Source: Cognatundibacterium jejuense (lineage in GTDB: Bacteria > Pseudomonadota > Gammaproteobacteria > Burkholderiales > Burkholderiaceae_D). Taken from it: a stretch of 64,000 bases of DNA. Location: positions 62,001 to 126,000 of the forward strand of contig NZ_JACOFV010000009.1 in NCBI RefSeq assembly GCF_014284255.1, read 5' to 3'. Below, piece by piece: positions 53,062-62,931 of the stretch; the first letter of the stretch is position 1, and every line of letters begins with the position of its first letter. A program made the position numbers and the translations under genes. The notes beneath the pieces are model-generated. The model had not been told where the DNA came from. It worked only from the letters and a program-made list of their open reading frames with translations, and did not search any database.

Positions 53062-53523
53062 ATGAGCGAATACAAGGCAGAGGTAGTATGGCAACGTGGG
53101 AATCAGCTATTCACTGATAATCGATATAGTCGCGGTCACGAATGGAAATTTGATGGGGGATTTAGCGTTCCCGCTTCCTCGGCTCCCAGCTCAGTTCCAC
53201 TACCGATGTCGGTTGCAGAAAATGTCGATCCAGAAGAGGCGTTAGTCGCTGCTCTGGCAAGTTGTCATATGTTATTTTTTCTGAGCTTTGCCCAAAAACA
53301 GGGGTTTATCGTTGATCACTATCAGGACTATGCCACCGGTTTTATGGAAAAAAATGAACGCGGACGTCTCTACATAGCACGTATAGAATTGCGCCCTGCC
53401 ACGTGCTTTTCGGGTGAGAAGATGCCCACGAAGGAGCAAATCGATGCTCTCCATCATTTGTCTCACGAGCACTGTTATGTCGCCAATTCCTTGCGCGCTG
53501 ATGTAACGATTATTCCGGAGTAA
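53062..53523 (+). CDS. OsmC/Ohr-family peroxidase-like protein
   Basis: 153 residues from 53062, with AAAAAGGACATT upstream. The reactive cysteines are in ALASCHMLFFLSFAQ and LSHEHCYVANSLRADV, the two positions expected for OsmC/Ohr thiol peroxidases. The family reduces organic hydroperoxides. It is 6 bp before the PaiB-like gene, so they are probably one operon. Confidence 0.88.
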   Translation: MSEYKAEVVWQRGNQLFTDNRYSRGHEWKFDGGFSVPASSAPSSVPLPMSVAENVDPEEALVAALASCHMLFFLSFAQKQGFIVDHYQDYATGFMEKNERGRLYIARIELRPATCFSGEKMPTKEQIDALHHLSHEHCYVANSLRADVTIIPE

Positions 53524-53529
53524 CTCATT

Positions 53530-54168
53530 ATGTACATGCCTGCCCATTTTTCTGAAGAACGCCTAGACGTCTTACATGATCTCATCCATCAACACCCGCT
53601 TGCCAGCATGGTCAGCATGGAAGCAGATGGCATGACTGCCAATCATATTCCGTTCATCATTACGCCACCAACGACGGAAGCACCGTTCGGTAAATTACTC
53701 GGTCACGTAGCACGCGCTAATCCGGTGTGGCAAAATCGCGAACCAGTTCTGCTGATTTTTCAGGGACCATCGGCTTACATTACCCCTGGCTGGTACGAAG
53801 AAAAAAAGCAAACAGGCGCGGTTGTTCCGACATACAACTACGCCGTTGTTCATGCGCATGGAAAAATCAACGCAGTGGAAGACAGCACTCAATTTCTGAA
53901 CTTACTCACACAACTCACCGAGCATTTTGAATCAACACGCCCAAAGCCATGGGCAGTCGCAGATGCACCACCGGAATACATCGAAAATATGATGGCGCAA
54001 ATCGTGGGCATTGAAATCCCCATCACACGATTAATCGGAAAATGGAAAACCAGCCAGAATAAATCGACAACCAACCGTAGCCATATTGCGGTGCAATTAC
54101 GTGAAGAAAATAATATGCACGGTGCCGGTCTGGCGAAAATGATGGAAGCTCAGTTGTTTGATGTTTAA
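53530..54168 (+). CDS. PaiB-like FMN-binding regulator/flavoprotein
   Basis: 212 residues. Pattern of the FMN-binding negative transcriptional regulator family: MYMPAHFSEERLDVLHDLI, then MVSMEADGMTANHIPFIIT, LGHVARANPVW, FQGPSAYITPGWYEEK and GAVVPTYNYAVVHAHGKI. It has a split-barrel FMN fold; regulation is known only for the Bacillus namesake. A diverged paralogue with a shorter N-terminus is at 55805. Confidence 0.88.
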   Translation: MYMPAHFSEERLDVLHDLIHQHPLASMVSMEADGMTANHIPFIITPPTTEAPFGKLLGHVARANPVWQNREPVLLIFQGPSAYITPGWYEEKKQTGAVVPTYNYAVVHAHGKINAVEDSTQFLNLLTQLTEHFESTRPKPWAVADAPPEYIENMMAQIVGIEIPITRLIGKWKTSQNKSTTNRSHIAVQLREENNMHGAGLAKMMEAQLFDV

Positions 54169-54191
54169 AAAAAGAAGTTTACGGCAAGAAG

Positions 54192-54650
54192 CTATTCATT
54201 CTTGAGCAATGTCTGTAAATGTGAAAATCCCGCTGCTCTTGCGAAGTCCGGTAATCTCCAGACATTGCCATTGGCGCCCCATGATCCATCAGTGACCTCA
54301 TGCAATACAATCGAAGTTGCGAGTTGCCGCTGCTCTTCTGGTGCGAGCGCGTTGATGAAGGCTTTATGTATGTCAGCAATATAAGAAGCGCGAGTAGCAC
54401 CGTCAAGCACGCCTGCGGGCAGAAAAATCATCGCAATGCAAGGTATCAGCTGAGCGCTTAAATCGATACCTCCACAAGTCCAGGATCCGGTCGCTACCTC
54501 GTCGATCGTAATCCAGCATAAGAAGCGTTTTCTTTGATCGTCCGGAATTTGTTCAGCGTTTGCTGCGGCAGCATTAAGGCTTTTTACTAGTTTCGCTTTA
54601 GCGTCATTAGAAAATGCATTGTGAGGCAATTTGATGAGCATATTTGGCAT
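54192..54650 (-). CDS. Tautomerase-superfamily protein
   Basis: 152 residues. Met1 is followed by Pro2, which after removal of Met would provide the catalytic N-terminal proline of the 4-oxalocrotonate tautomerase superfamily. The chain appears to be a fusion of two tautomerase-like halves (LIKLPHNAFSNDAKAKLVKS and GATRASYIADIHKAFINALA). The second half lacks its own initiator proline. It is divergent from the GlxA-type regulator gene, a probable regulatory pair. Confidence 0.75.
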   Translation of the reverse strand: MPNMLIKLPHNAFSNDAKAKLVKSLNAAAANAEQIPDDQRKRFLCWITIDEVATGSWTCGGIDLSAQLIPCIAMIFLPAGVLDGATRASYIADIHKAFINALAPEEQRQLATSIVLHEVTDGSWGANGNVWRLPDFARAAGFSHLQTLLKNE

Positions 54651-54745
54651 ATCGAGGCACCTGATGATGAATGAGACTTCACTTTAATGCAAAATCATGG
54701 AACAATGAAGATGTCCGATTTGACATTTATAAGGCAATTTCAGCC

Positions 54746-55717
54746 ATGCATGATTTCACCGTTTTAGTTCTCTCTAATGCCTATGCATCCAGTGTTGCGA
54801 TGACACTGGACATGCTCACGGTCGCAGCATCGATTGCTTCACCGCTTGGCGTTGCCATTCCTCGATGGCGAGTAGTAAGCACGGAATCCAATGAACTCGA
54901 GTTCTCGAATGGGCTTCGTATGTTTGTACAAAAGCTGCCTAAGCGCTATCGTCCTGACAATTCAATTTTAATCGTACCCGGACTAGGATTGGATAACCCT
55001 GAATCGGTGCAAGAGCGACTTAAACAAGCGGATAGTCAAAGTGCAATCGAGTTCATCAGAAAACATGCAAATGCAGGAGGCAGCATCGCTGCATCTTGTT
55101 CGTCCGTCTTTTTATGTCAAGCGGCAGGATTGCTTTGCGATCGAAAAGCAACGACCTCATGGTGGCTCACTCAGAAGCTGCAAGAATTGGAGCCCCGATG
55201 TCGGGTTGAAGCAGAACGCATTGTCATTGCCGACGGAAATATCATCACCGCCGGCGCCGCTTTTGCTCAGATGGATTTGTTGATCCACCTGATACGACTT
55301 CGGTTTGGCGCGCCCCTTGCGGACGGTGTCTCACGTGCATTGTTGATTGATAAACGACAATCTCAGGCTTTATTCGCCATGCCAGTCGCTTTTGCCAGTG
55401 GTAATGATTTGATCGCAAGATTAACAAAGCGCGTTCGGGACTCCTTACCGCATATCCCCACTGTTGCGGCTCTCGCTGCCGAGTCTTGCATTTCTGAGCG
55501 ATCATTAAGCCGGCATGTAAAAGCAATGACCGGTTCCAGTACAAAAACGCTAATTCAAAGTGTTCAGATTGGCGTTGCAAGACAATTACTCGAATCCAGC
55601 CGACTCAACGTTGAACAAGTCGCTGAGCGCGTCGGATATGCAGATTCAACGGCCCTGAGAAGAACAATGTTTCGCCACCTTGGTGCAATTCCCAGCCAAA
55701 TTCGTTTGACGCGCTAA
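54746..55717 (+). CDS. GlxA-type AraC-family regulator (DJ-1/PfpI domain plus HTH)
   Basis: 323 residues from the ATG at 54746; the frame opens at 54671. Residues ~1-190 are a DJ-1/PfpI-like domain (DFTVLVLSNAYASSVAMTLD, ANAGGSIAASCSSVFLCQAAG with the elbow cysteine). The C-terminus is an AraC-type HTH (ESCISERSLSRHVKAMTGSS and VEQVAERVGYADSTALRRTM). It probably controls the divergent tautomerase gene. Confidence 0.88.
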   Translation: MHDFTVLVLSNAYASSVAMTLDMLTVAASIASPLGVAIPRWRVVSTESNELEFSNGLRMFVQKLPKRYRPDNSILIVPGLGLDNPESVQERLKQADSQSAIEFIRKHANAGGSIAASCSSVFLCQAAGLLCDRKATTSWWLTQKLQELEPRCRVEAERIVIADGNIITAGAAFAQMDLLIHLIRLRFGAPLADGVSRALLIDKRQSQALFAMPVAFASGNDLIARLTKRVRDSLPHIPTVAALAAESCISERSLSRHVKAMTGSSTKTLIQSVQIGVARQLLESSRLNVEQVAERVGYADSTALRRTMFRHLGAIPSQIRLTR

Positions 55718-55804
55718 AAATTCAACGCTGGTAAGATTTTTCTTCCGCACTTAACGTTGGCCATTTAATTATTCCTCCCTCAATAAACGGACATTTCGAC
55801 CAGT

Positions 55805-56398
55805 ATGGAGCAGATCTGCCAACATCCGCTCGCCAGCATAGTCAGTATGGAAGAGGATGGTATGACGGCGAATCATATTCCTTTGATCATTACGCCACTA
55901 AGCGCAGTTGCACCGCTCGGAACCTTGCGCGGTCATGTCGCTCGTGCGAATCCGGTGTGGGAGAATAAAGATCAGTTGCTATTGATATTTCAGGGCGCCA
56001 GTGCCTACATCCGGCCAGGCTGGCATGAGGAGAGAATGAAAACGGGTGCGGTGGTGCCGACCTACGACTATGCGGTGGTGCATGGTCACGGTCATTTACG
56101 CATTGTGGATGATCATCGGGAGTTCTACGGCCTGCCGACACAATTGACCGACCATTTTGAATCGAAAAGAAAATTACCCTGGTCGGTCAGCGATGCGCCC
56201 CGGAATTTCATTGATCGCCTCATGGCTGAAATTGTGGGAATTGAAATTCCACTGATCAAACTCGTCGGAAAATGGAAAGCGAACCAGGATGATTCGACTA
56301 GTAGTCGGAGTCATATCGCACTGCAGTTGCGTGAAGAAAATAGCACACAAGGCGGCGCAATGGCAGACATCATTGAGTCTCGGTTGTTTGAGAAATGA
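55805..56398 (+). CDS. Second PaiB-like flavoprotein, N-terminally shortened
   Basis: 197 residues. Very similar to the protein at 53530 from HPLAS onward (MEEDGMTANHIPLIITPL, GHVARANPVWENKD, FQGASAYIRPGWHEER, GAVVPTYDYAVVHGHGHL), but it lacks the first ~17 residues: a stop lies six codons before its ATG and no ribosome site is visible. It may be functional, mis-started or decaying. The duplicated genes flank the tautomerase/regulator pair. Confidence 0.75.
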   Translation: MEQICQHPLASIVSMEEDGMTANHIPLIITPLSAVAPLGTLRGHVARANPVWENKDQLLLIFQGASAYIRPGWHEERMKTGAVVPTYDYAVVHGHGHLRIVDDHREFYGLPTQLTDHFESKRKLPWSVSDAPRNFIDRLMAEIVGIEIPLIKLVGKWKANQDDSTSSRSHIALQLREENSTQGGAMADIIESRLFEK

Positions 56399-56434
56399 GC
56401 AGGCGAGAATAAATGCTCCGTCTTCCTCGCCTGC
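56399..56434. terminator. Hairpin at the convergent junction
   Basis: GCAGGCGAG (56399-56407) pairs perfectly with CTCGCCTGC (56426-56434). There is no clear U tract, so it may act as a weak or Rho-assisted terminator. Confidence 0.4.
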
Positions 56435-56470
56435 CATTATCAGTCAATACGTAGAATTGAGTTTTTCGGA

Positions 56471-56983
56471 TCAACGAAACTCGTCAGTAGTAAGTACATA
56501 AACATTTGTTTCGGGCACTGACCTGGCAGTTTCCAGCCGCATGCCCAGCTTAGTCGCCACAGCAATCGAGCCCGCGTTGCCGGGCGCGATGTGTGCTGAT
56601 ATTTGCTTCGCACCCACCACGTCAAAACCAAACGCCAGCGCCACTTGCGCCCCCTCTGTCGCGTAGCCTTTCCCCCAACTTTCACGCCCGAGTACCCAAC
56701 CGATCTCGATATCAACAGCGCCCTCGTGTCGCATCAAGCCGAGCCGCCCTATGATGGCCCCACTATCGCGTAACTGTACTGACCAACCACCAAATCCTCG
56801 CAATGCCCAGTGACCAATTTGTCGTGCCATCATCTCAAATACCTGGTCTGCATCCATTGGCCCACCTATATGAGACATCACTTCAGCATCGCCGTATACT
56901 GCGAGGTAATTTGCCAGATGGGAGGAATCCGGTGGTACCAACGCAAGCCGGGCCGTTTTGAGTGTTGGAATATGTAATTGCAT
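56471..56983 (-). CDS. GNAT-family N-acetyltransferase (RimJ/RimL-like)
   Basis: 170 residues from the ATG at 56983 (AGAAAGTGAG upstream). It begins LHIPTLKTARLALVPP, as the RimJ/RimL group does; the acetyl-CoA loop is GRESWGKGYATEGAQVALAF, with SWGKGYA as the Q/RxxGxG/A-type motif. The acceptor could be a protein N-terminus or a small amine. It is downstream of the pyrimidine cluster on the same strand but 130 bp away. Confidence 0.85.
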   Translation of the reverse strand: MQLHIPTLKTARLALVPPDSSHLANYLAVYGDAEVMSHIGGPMDADQVFEMMARQIGHWALRGFGGWSVQLRDSGAIIGRLGLMRHEGAVDIEIGWVLGRESWGKGYATEGAQVALAFGFDVVGAKQISAHIAPGNAGSIAVATKLGMRLETARSVPETNVYVLTTDEFR

Positions 56984-57112
56984 CTCACTTTCTCTACAAA
57001 AATCAAAAGGTGACAAATAGCGTTTCAATTTTTATCTAATGCTGGAATGACTCTAATCAGATTAGCATTCAATGAGCCGCTATCGCCACTATACCGACGT
57101 TGATCAAATGGG

Positions 57113-58363
57113 CTAGACGACGGGTTGCGCGCGCTCTAGCATTGCATGTAATAACACGTTGCATCCAGCGCTTAGATGTTCCGCCTTAGCGTCTTCAATT
57201 TCATTATGACTGATACCGTCTTTACACGGCACAAAAATCATCCCTGATGGTGCGAGACGTGCGGCGTAAATTGCGTCGTGTCCTGCGCCTGACACTACAT
57301 CCATTGTGCTGTAACCAAGCTCAGCGGTAGCCTTTCGTACCGCATCGACGCACTCTGGATGAAACGGGCAAGGTGGAAAATAGGAAACACGTTCTATACT
57401 GATTTTTAATCCAGAACTTTGGCTACTGCTATCGACGAAAGCCAGAATCTCATTGTGCATGGTATCGAGCAATTCAGATGATACGTTGCGTAGATCAATA
57501 CTAAATTTCACTTCACCTGGAATCACATTGCGGCTGTTCGGAAACACCTGCACCATGCCAACTGTGCCGCGTCCATACGGTGGATAGCGATTTCCGATAT
57601 TCACCACCTCTTGCATAATATGTGTCGCCACTTGCAAGGCGTCTTTGCGCAATCCCATCGGGGTCGGGCCTGCATGCGCCTCCATCCCTGTAACCACGCA
57701 GTCGTACCAAGATAATCCAAGAACGCCGGGCACGACACCAATCACTTTATCGGCATCTTCCAATACCGGGCCTTGTTCTATATGCGCCTCAAAATAGGCA
57801 CCAATAGGATGTTGCCCTGGTTCTTCTGTTCCGAGATAACCGATACGTGCCAGTTCGTCGGCGACGGTCTTGCCGTCGATGTCCTTTGCAGCATACGCGT
57901 GTTCAAGTGTGAAAGCACCGCAAAACACACCTGAACCCATCATGACCGGCACAAAGCGAGAGCCCTCTTCATTCGTCCAGAAGGCGACTTCGATAGGTGC
58001 TTCGGTTTGTATCTGATGGTCATTCAAAGTGCGCACCACTTCTAATGCTGCCAACACGCCGTAATTGCCATCAAATTTGCCGCCCGTAGGTTGGGTGTCA
58101 ATATGACTGCCGGACATCACTGGTGGCAATGCGGCATTGCGCCCGGCTCTGTGCATGAAGACATTGCCAATTTTATCCACGGCCACCGTCATACCTGCTT
58201 GTTTGCCCCACGAAACTACTAAATCGCGCCCTTGTTTATCCAGATCGCTCAATGCCAGCCGTTTGACGCCGCCTTTTGCCGTCGCACCTATTTGAGCCAG
58301 TTCCATTAACGAAGCCCAAAGGCGATCACCATTAATCCGTAAATCACGTAATGCTACAGCCAT
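57113..58363 (-). CDS. Beta-ureidopropionase / N-carbamoyl amino acid amidohydrolase (M20 family)
   Basis: 416 residues; GAGGAG precedes the ATG. Zinc-binding motifs of the M20/HyuC-AllC group are SGSHIDTQPTGGKFDGNYG, FWTNEEGSRFVPVMMGSGVF, IEQGPVLED and VSGAGHDAIYAAR. Such enzymes hydrolyse N-carbamoyl amino acids or allantoate. Here the gene is 24 bp downstream of a dihydropyrimidinase gene and follows preT-preA, so N-carbamoyl-beta-alanine (from uracil) is the likely substrate, giving beta-alanine, CO2 and ammonia. Confidence 0.88.
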   Translation of the reverse strand: MAVALRDLRINGDRLWASLMELAQIGATAKGGVKRLALSDLDKQGRDLVVSWGKQAGMTVAVDKIGNVFMHRAGRNAALPPVMSGSHIDTQPTGGKFDGNYGVLAALEVVRTLNDHQIQTEAPIEVAFWTNEEGSRFVPVMMGSGVFCGAFTLEHAYAAKDIDGKTVADELARIGYLGTEEPGQHPIGAYFEAHIEQGPVLEDADKVIGVVPGVLGLSWYDCVVTGMEAHAGPTPMGLRKDALQVATHIMQEVVNIGNRYPPYGRGTVGMVQVFPNSRNVIPGEVKFSIDLRNVSSELLDTMHNEILAFVDSSSQSSGLKISIERVSYFPPCPFHPECVDAVRKATAELGYSTMDVVSGAGHDAIYAARLAPSGMIFVPCKDGISHNEIEDAKAEHLSAGCNVLLHAMLERAQPVV

Positions 58364-58387
58364 ATTGCACTCCTCATTCGTCTTTGA

Positions 58388-59848
<1,461 letters not shown>

Positions 59849-59854
59849 TCAGAT

Positions 59855-59881
59855 TGCCGTTACCCATTTTGGGTAACGGCA
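59855..59881. other. Intercistronic hairpin
   Basis: TGCCGTTACCC and GGGTAACGGCA form a perfect 11-bp stem with a 5-nt loop, between the permease and dihydropyrimidinase genes. No U tract follows on the minus strand, so it may stabilise or process mRNA rather than terminate it. Confidence 0.7.
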
Positions 59882-59899
59882 TTTTCGACATAAACCCAA

Positions 59900-61375
59900 T
59901 TAAGAATTAGCCTGTGCCACCATCGCAGTATTCGCTTTACTCATCATTAAACCGCAATACACAACGCCCGATAAAGCCAGACCAACAAACCAAGCATAGG
60001 TATAGACGGTTTTGAGGAGCTCAGGAATATCTGGAAAAGCTGCCGGAAATGCGGCATTCAAAAATCCGGGAATATTCGGTAACACACCAATAACAAACGC
60101 AATCACTGCCGCAAAATTCCAACCATTTGTGTATTGATAGATGCCTTGTTCCAGGTACAAATCATCGACCTTAATTTGCGTCTTACGGATAAAGTAGTAA
60201 TCGATAATCAAAATCCCGGCGATGGGTCCGAGCAAGGCGGAATAGCCTATCAGCCAGGTAAAAATATAACCTTGCGTGGTTTCGAGTATCTTCCATGGCA
60301 TCATCACCAAAGCGATACCAGCCGTGATGTAGCCACCAGTTTTATAAGAAATTAATTGCGGGTTCAATGCAGAAAAATCGTAGGCAGGTCCAACCAGATT
60401 GGCTGCCAGATTGACCGACACGGTATCAATCAACAAAATAACCAGCGCGATCAACACCGCGCCACCCGTCATGCGACTCGCCAGATCCACCGGATCCCAC
60501 AAAGCCTTGCCGTACAGAACCACGGTAGCGGAGGTCACAATCACGGCTAACAATGCCAGCAACCCCATAGGTGCAGGCAAACCGATCGTTTGTCCTAATA
60601 CCTGATCACGTTGCGATTTGGCAAAGCGGGTGAAATCAGGAATATTCAAAGCCAGCGTTGCCCAAAAACCGATCATCGCGGTCAGGGACGGCCAAAATGT
60701 GCTCCAGAATTGACCTGCTTTTTTACCACCTTCGATAAACTGCGACGGCTGATCCAGGATAGGGCCAAAGCTACCGGCTTTGTTATACACCCAACCCAGC
60801 AACACAAAACAAATCAAAATCTTCAACGGTGCAGTATAGGTTTCCAGCTTGCGTATCGCATCCATGCCATGAAAAATGTACCAAAACTGTATGCCCCAAA
60901 AAATCAGAAAACATACCAATTGCGCCGCATTGATGCCAAGACCAGCAATTTTGTCTTGTCCTAAAGGATGGCCGAGTAAAACGCCACCCAGGGTATAAAT
61001 CATTTGCCCACCAAACCAGGTCTGGATGCCGTACCAGCCGCAAGCGACAATTGCGCGCATCAACGCAGGCAAGCGTGCACCTCGAACACCAAATGAAGTG
61101 CGCGCTAATACTGCGTAAGGAATGCCATATTTGGCCCCCGCATGACCGATCAGCAACATAGGAATCAACACAATTGCATTGGCAATGAAGACACATAACA
61201 CCGCCTGATAACCAGACATGCCGCCTTCGATCAGACTCGCTGCCAGCGTATAAGCCGGAATGCACATGACCATTCCCACCCATAATGCCGCAAAGTGATA
61301 CCAGCGCCAGGTGCGCTGTGCTTCGGACGTCGGTGCCAGATCCTCATTCCATAGTTGACTGCTTTCGGTATGCAT
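59900..61375 (-). CDS. NCS1-family nucleobase permease (uracil/allantoin type)
   Basis: 491 residues from the ATG at 61375, which has GGAGGGG upstream. Twelve hydrophobic segments; the NCS1 motif SLIEGGMSGYQAVLC, ARTSFGVRGARLPALMRAIV, GWYGIQTWFGGQMIY, and NIPDFTRFAKSQRDQVLGQ are typical of Mhp1-like transporters. Within this cluster it probably takes up uracil, thymine or hydantoins by sodium or proton symport. Transcribed with the downstream enzymes. Confidence 0.9.
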   Translation of the reverse strand: MHTESSQLWNEDLAPTSEAQRTWRWYHFAALWVGMVMCIPAYTLAASLIEGGMSGYQAVLCVFIANAIVLIPMLLIGHAGAKYGIPYAVLARTSFGVRGARLPALMRAIVACGWYGIQTWFGGQMIYTLGGVLLGHPLGQDKIAGLGINAAQLVCFLIFWGIQFWYIFHGMDAIRKLETYTAPLKILICFVLLGWVYNKAGSFGPILDQPSQFIEGGKKAGQFWSTFWPSLTAMIGFWATLALNIPDFTRFAKSQRDQVLGQTIGLPAPMGLLALLAVIVTSATVVLYGKALWDPVDLASRMTGGAVLIALVILLIDTVSVNLAANLVGPAYDFSALNPQLISYKTGGYITAGIALVMMPWKILETTQGYIFTWLIGYSALLGPIAGILIIDYYFIRKTQIKVDDLYLEQGIYQYTNGWNFAAVIAFVIGVLPNIPGFLNAAFPAAFPDIPELLKTVYTYAWFVGLALSGVVYCGLMMSKANTAMVAQANS

Positions 61376-61658
61376 ATATTCCCCTCCAGATGGATGTATT
61401 GAAAAAACTTGTACCCCGGACTTACGTCTCAATAGACTAGCAAGCTCTATTCCAGCCAAAGGGCAGGCGTTTTTCTCTTTTTTTCAGGACTTTCACAAAA
61501 TCGTCCTTGCCAGATTATGACAACTTACAAGGCGAATTTTGTATGTATCCGATTTTATTTTTTTAAGCAGAACGGACGCAATACCAGGCATGGTTTTGCG
61601 TCAATTCTGGCATGCACAAGATCAAACTCAAGAATCAACAATACGAAGGAAGCTATGA
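61376..61658. other. Spacer between preA and the permease gene
   Basis: 283 bp without a supported gene. It includes the GGAGGGG ribosome site of the permease. No clear terminator or promoter was identified, so preT-preA and the rest of the cluster may or may not share a transcript. Confidence 0.5.
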
Positions 61659-62930
61659 TTAAGTTACTGCACGTGGATTGCGTGGGTCTTGCGTCCAGTT
61701 CATATACGATTTACCGGTTGCTTGCGGAACCATGGTGATACATTGTTCTACGGGACAGGTAATCTGACATAAATTACAACCGACGCATTCTTCTGCCTTT
61801 ACCTCGTAACGACGGACACCTTCAGCACCGATCAATTGGGAAATCGATTGATGCGAAGTATCTTCGCAAGCGATGTAGCACCGACCACACCGTATGCATT
61901 TATCCTGATCAATTTCAGCAATGACTTGATAATTCATATCCAGATATTTCCAGTCAGTCGTATTGGTGACGGCTTTACCAGAAAAGTCGCTGATACGTTC
62001 ATAACCTTTTTCATCCATCCAGCGTGACAAACCGTCGCTCATCTCTTTGACGATACGGAAACCATGCAACATTGCAGCAGTGCACACCTGCACAGAACCA
62101 GCACCTAACGCCATAAATTCAGCAGCATCGCGCCAATTTCCAATGCCACCAATGCCAGAGATAGGCAAACCTTGGGTTGCCGGATCGCGTGCAATTTCTG
62201 CCACCATGTTCAGTGCAATCGGCTTCACCGCACTGCCGCAATAGCCACCATGCGTACTTTGCGTACCGACGATAGGGCGCGCTACCATCTGATCCAGATC
62301 GATAGAGGTGATGGAATTAATGGTATTGATCAACGACACCGCATCCGCACCACCTGCCAATGCTGCACGTGCAGGAATGCGCACGTCAGTGATATTCGGC
62401 GTCAGCTTCACAATCACCGGTAAAGAGCAATATTTTTTACACCAACGGGTAATCATTTCGACGTATTCTGGCACCTGCCCCACCGCTGCACCCATGCCGC
62501 GTTCTGGCATGCCATGTGGACAACCAAAGTTCAATTCAATCCCATCAGCGCCAGTTGCTTCTACCAACGGCAGAACACGCTTCCAGCTTTCTTCTTCACA
62601 CGGAAACATCAATGAAACAATCATCGCGCGATCTGGCCAATCTTTTTTGACCTGGGTAATTTCTTGCAGGTTTAATTCCAGGCTGCGGTCGGTAATCAGT
62701 TCGATGTTATTAAAACCGATGACTTCACGATTTTTTCCATAATGCGCGGAATAACGTGAAGAAACATTGACTGGCGCAGGATCTTCGCCCAGCGTTTTCC
62801 AGACAACCCCGCCCCACCCCGCCTCGAACGCACGGACGACGTTGTACGCTTTGTCAGTCGGTGGTGCAGAGGCCAGCCAGAAAGGGTTTGGCGCTTTGAT
62901 GCCAGCAAAATTAATTGAGAGATCCGCCAT
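61659..62930 (-). CDS. preA: NAD-dependent dihydropyrimidine dehydrogenase subunit PreA
   Basis: 423 residues, starting 1 bp after the preT stop. A dihydroorotate-dehydrogenase-like FMN barrel (FAGIKAPNPFWLASAPPTD, GIELNFGCPHGMPERGMGAA, ISGIGGIGNWRDAAEFMALG) is followed by two 4Fe-4S clusters, CIRCGRCYIACED and CVGCNLCQITCPVEQC. It reduces uracil and thymine to the dihydro forms, the first step in the reductive pathway. It works as a complex with PreT. Confidence 0.95.
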   Translation of the reverse strand: MADLSINFAGIKAPNPFWLASAPPTDKAYNVVRAFEAGWGGVVWKTLGEDPAPVNVSSRYSAHYGKNREVIGFNNIELITDRSLELNLQEITQVKKDWPDRAMIVSLMFPCEEESWKRVLPLVEATGADGIELNFGCPHGMPERGMGAAVGQVPEYVEMITRWCKKYCSLPVIVKLTPNITDVRIPARAALAGGADAVSLINTINSITSIDLDQMVARPIVGTQSTHGGYCGSAVKPIALNMVAEIARDPATQGLPISGIGGIGNWRDAAEFMALGAGSVQVCTAAMLHGFRIVKEMSDGLSRWMDEKGYERISDFSGKAVTNTTDWKYLDMNYQVIAEIDQDKCIRCGRCYIACEDTSHQSISQLIGAEGVRRYEVKAEECVGCNLCQITCPVEQCITMVPQATGKSYMNWTQDPRNPRAVT

Positions 62931-62931
62931 G

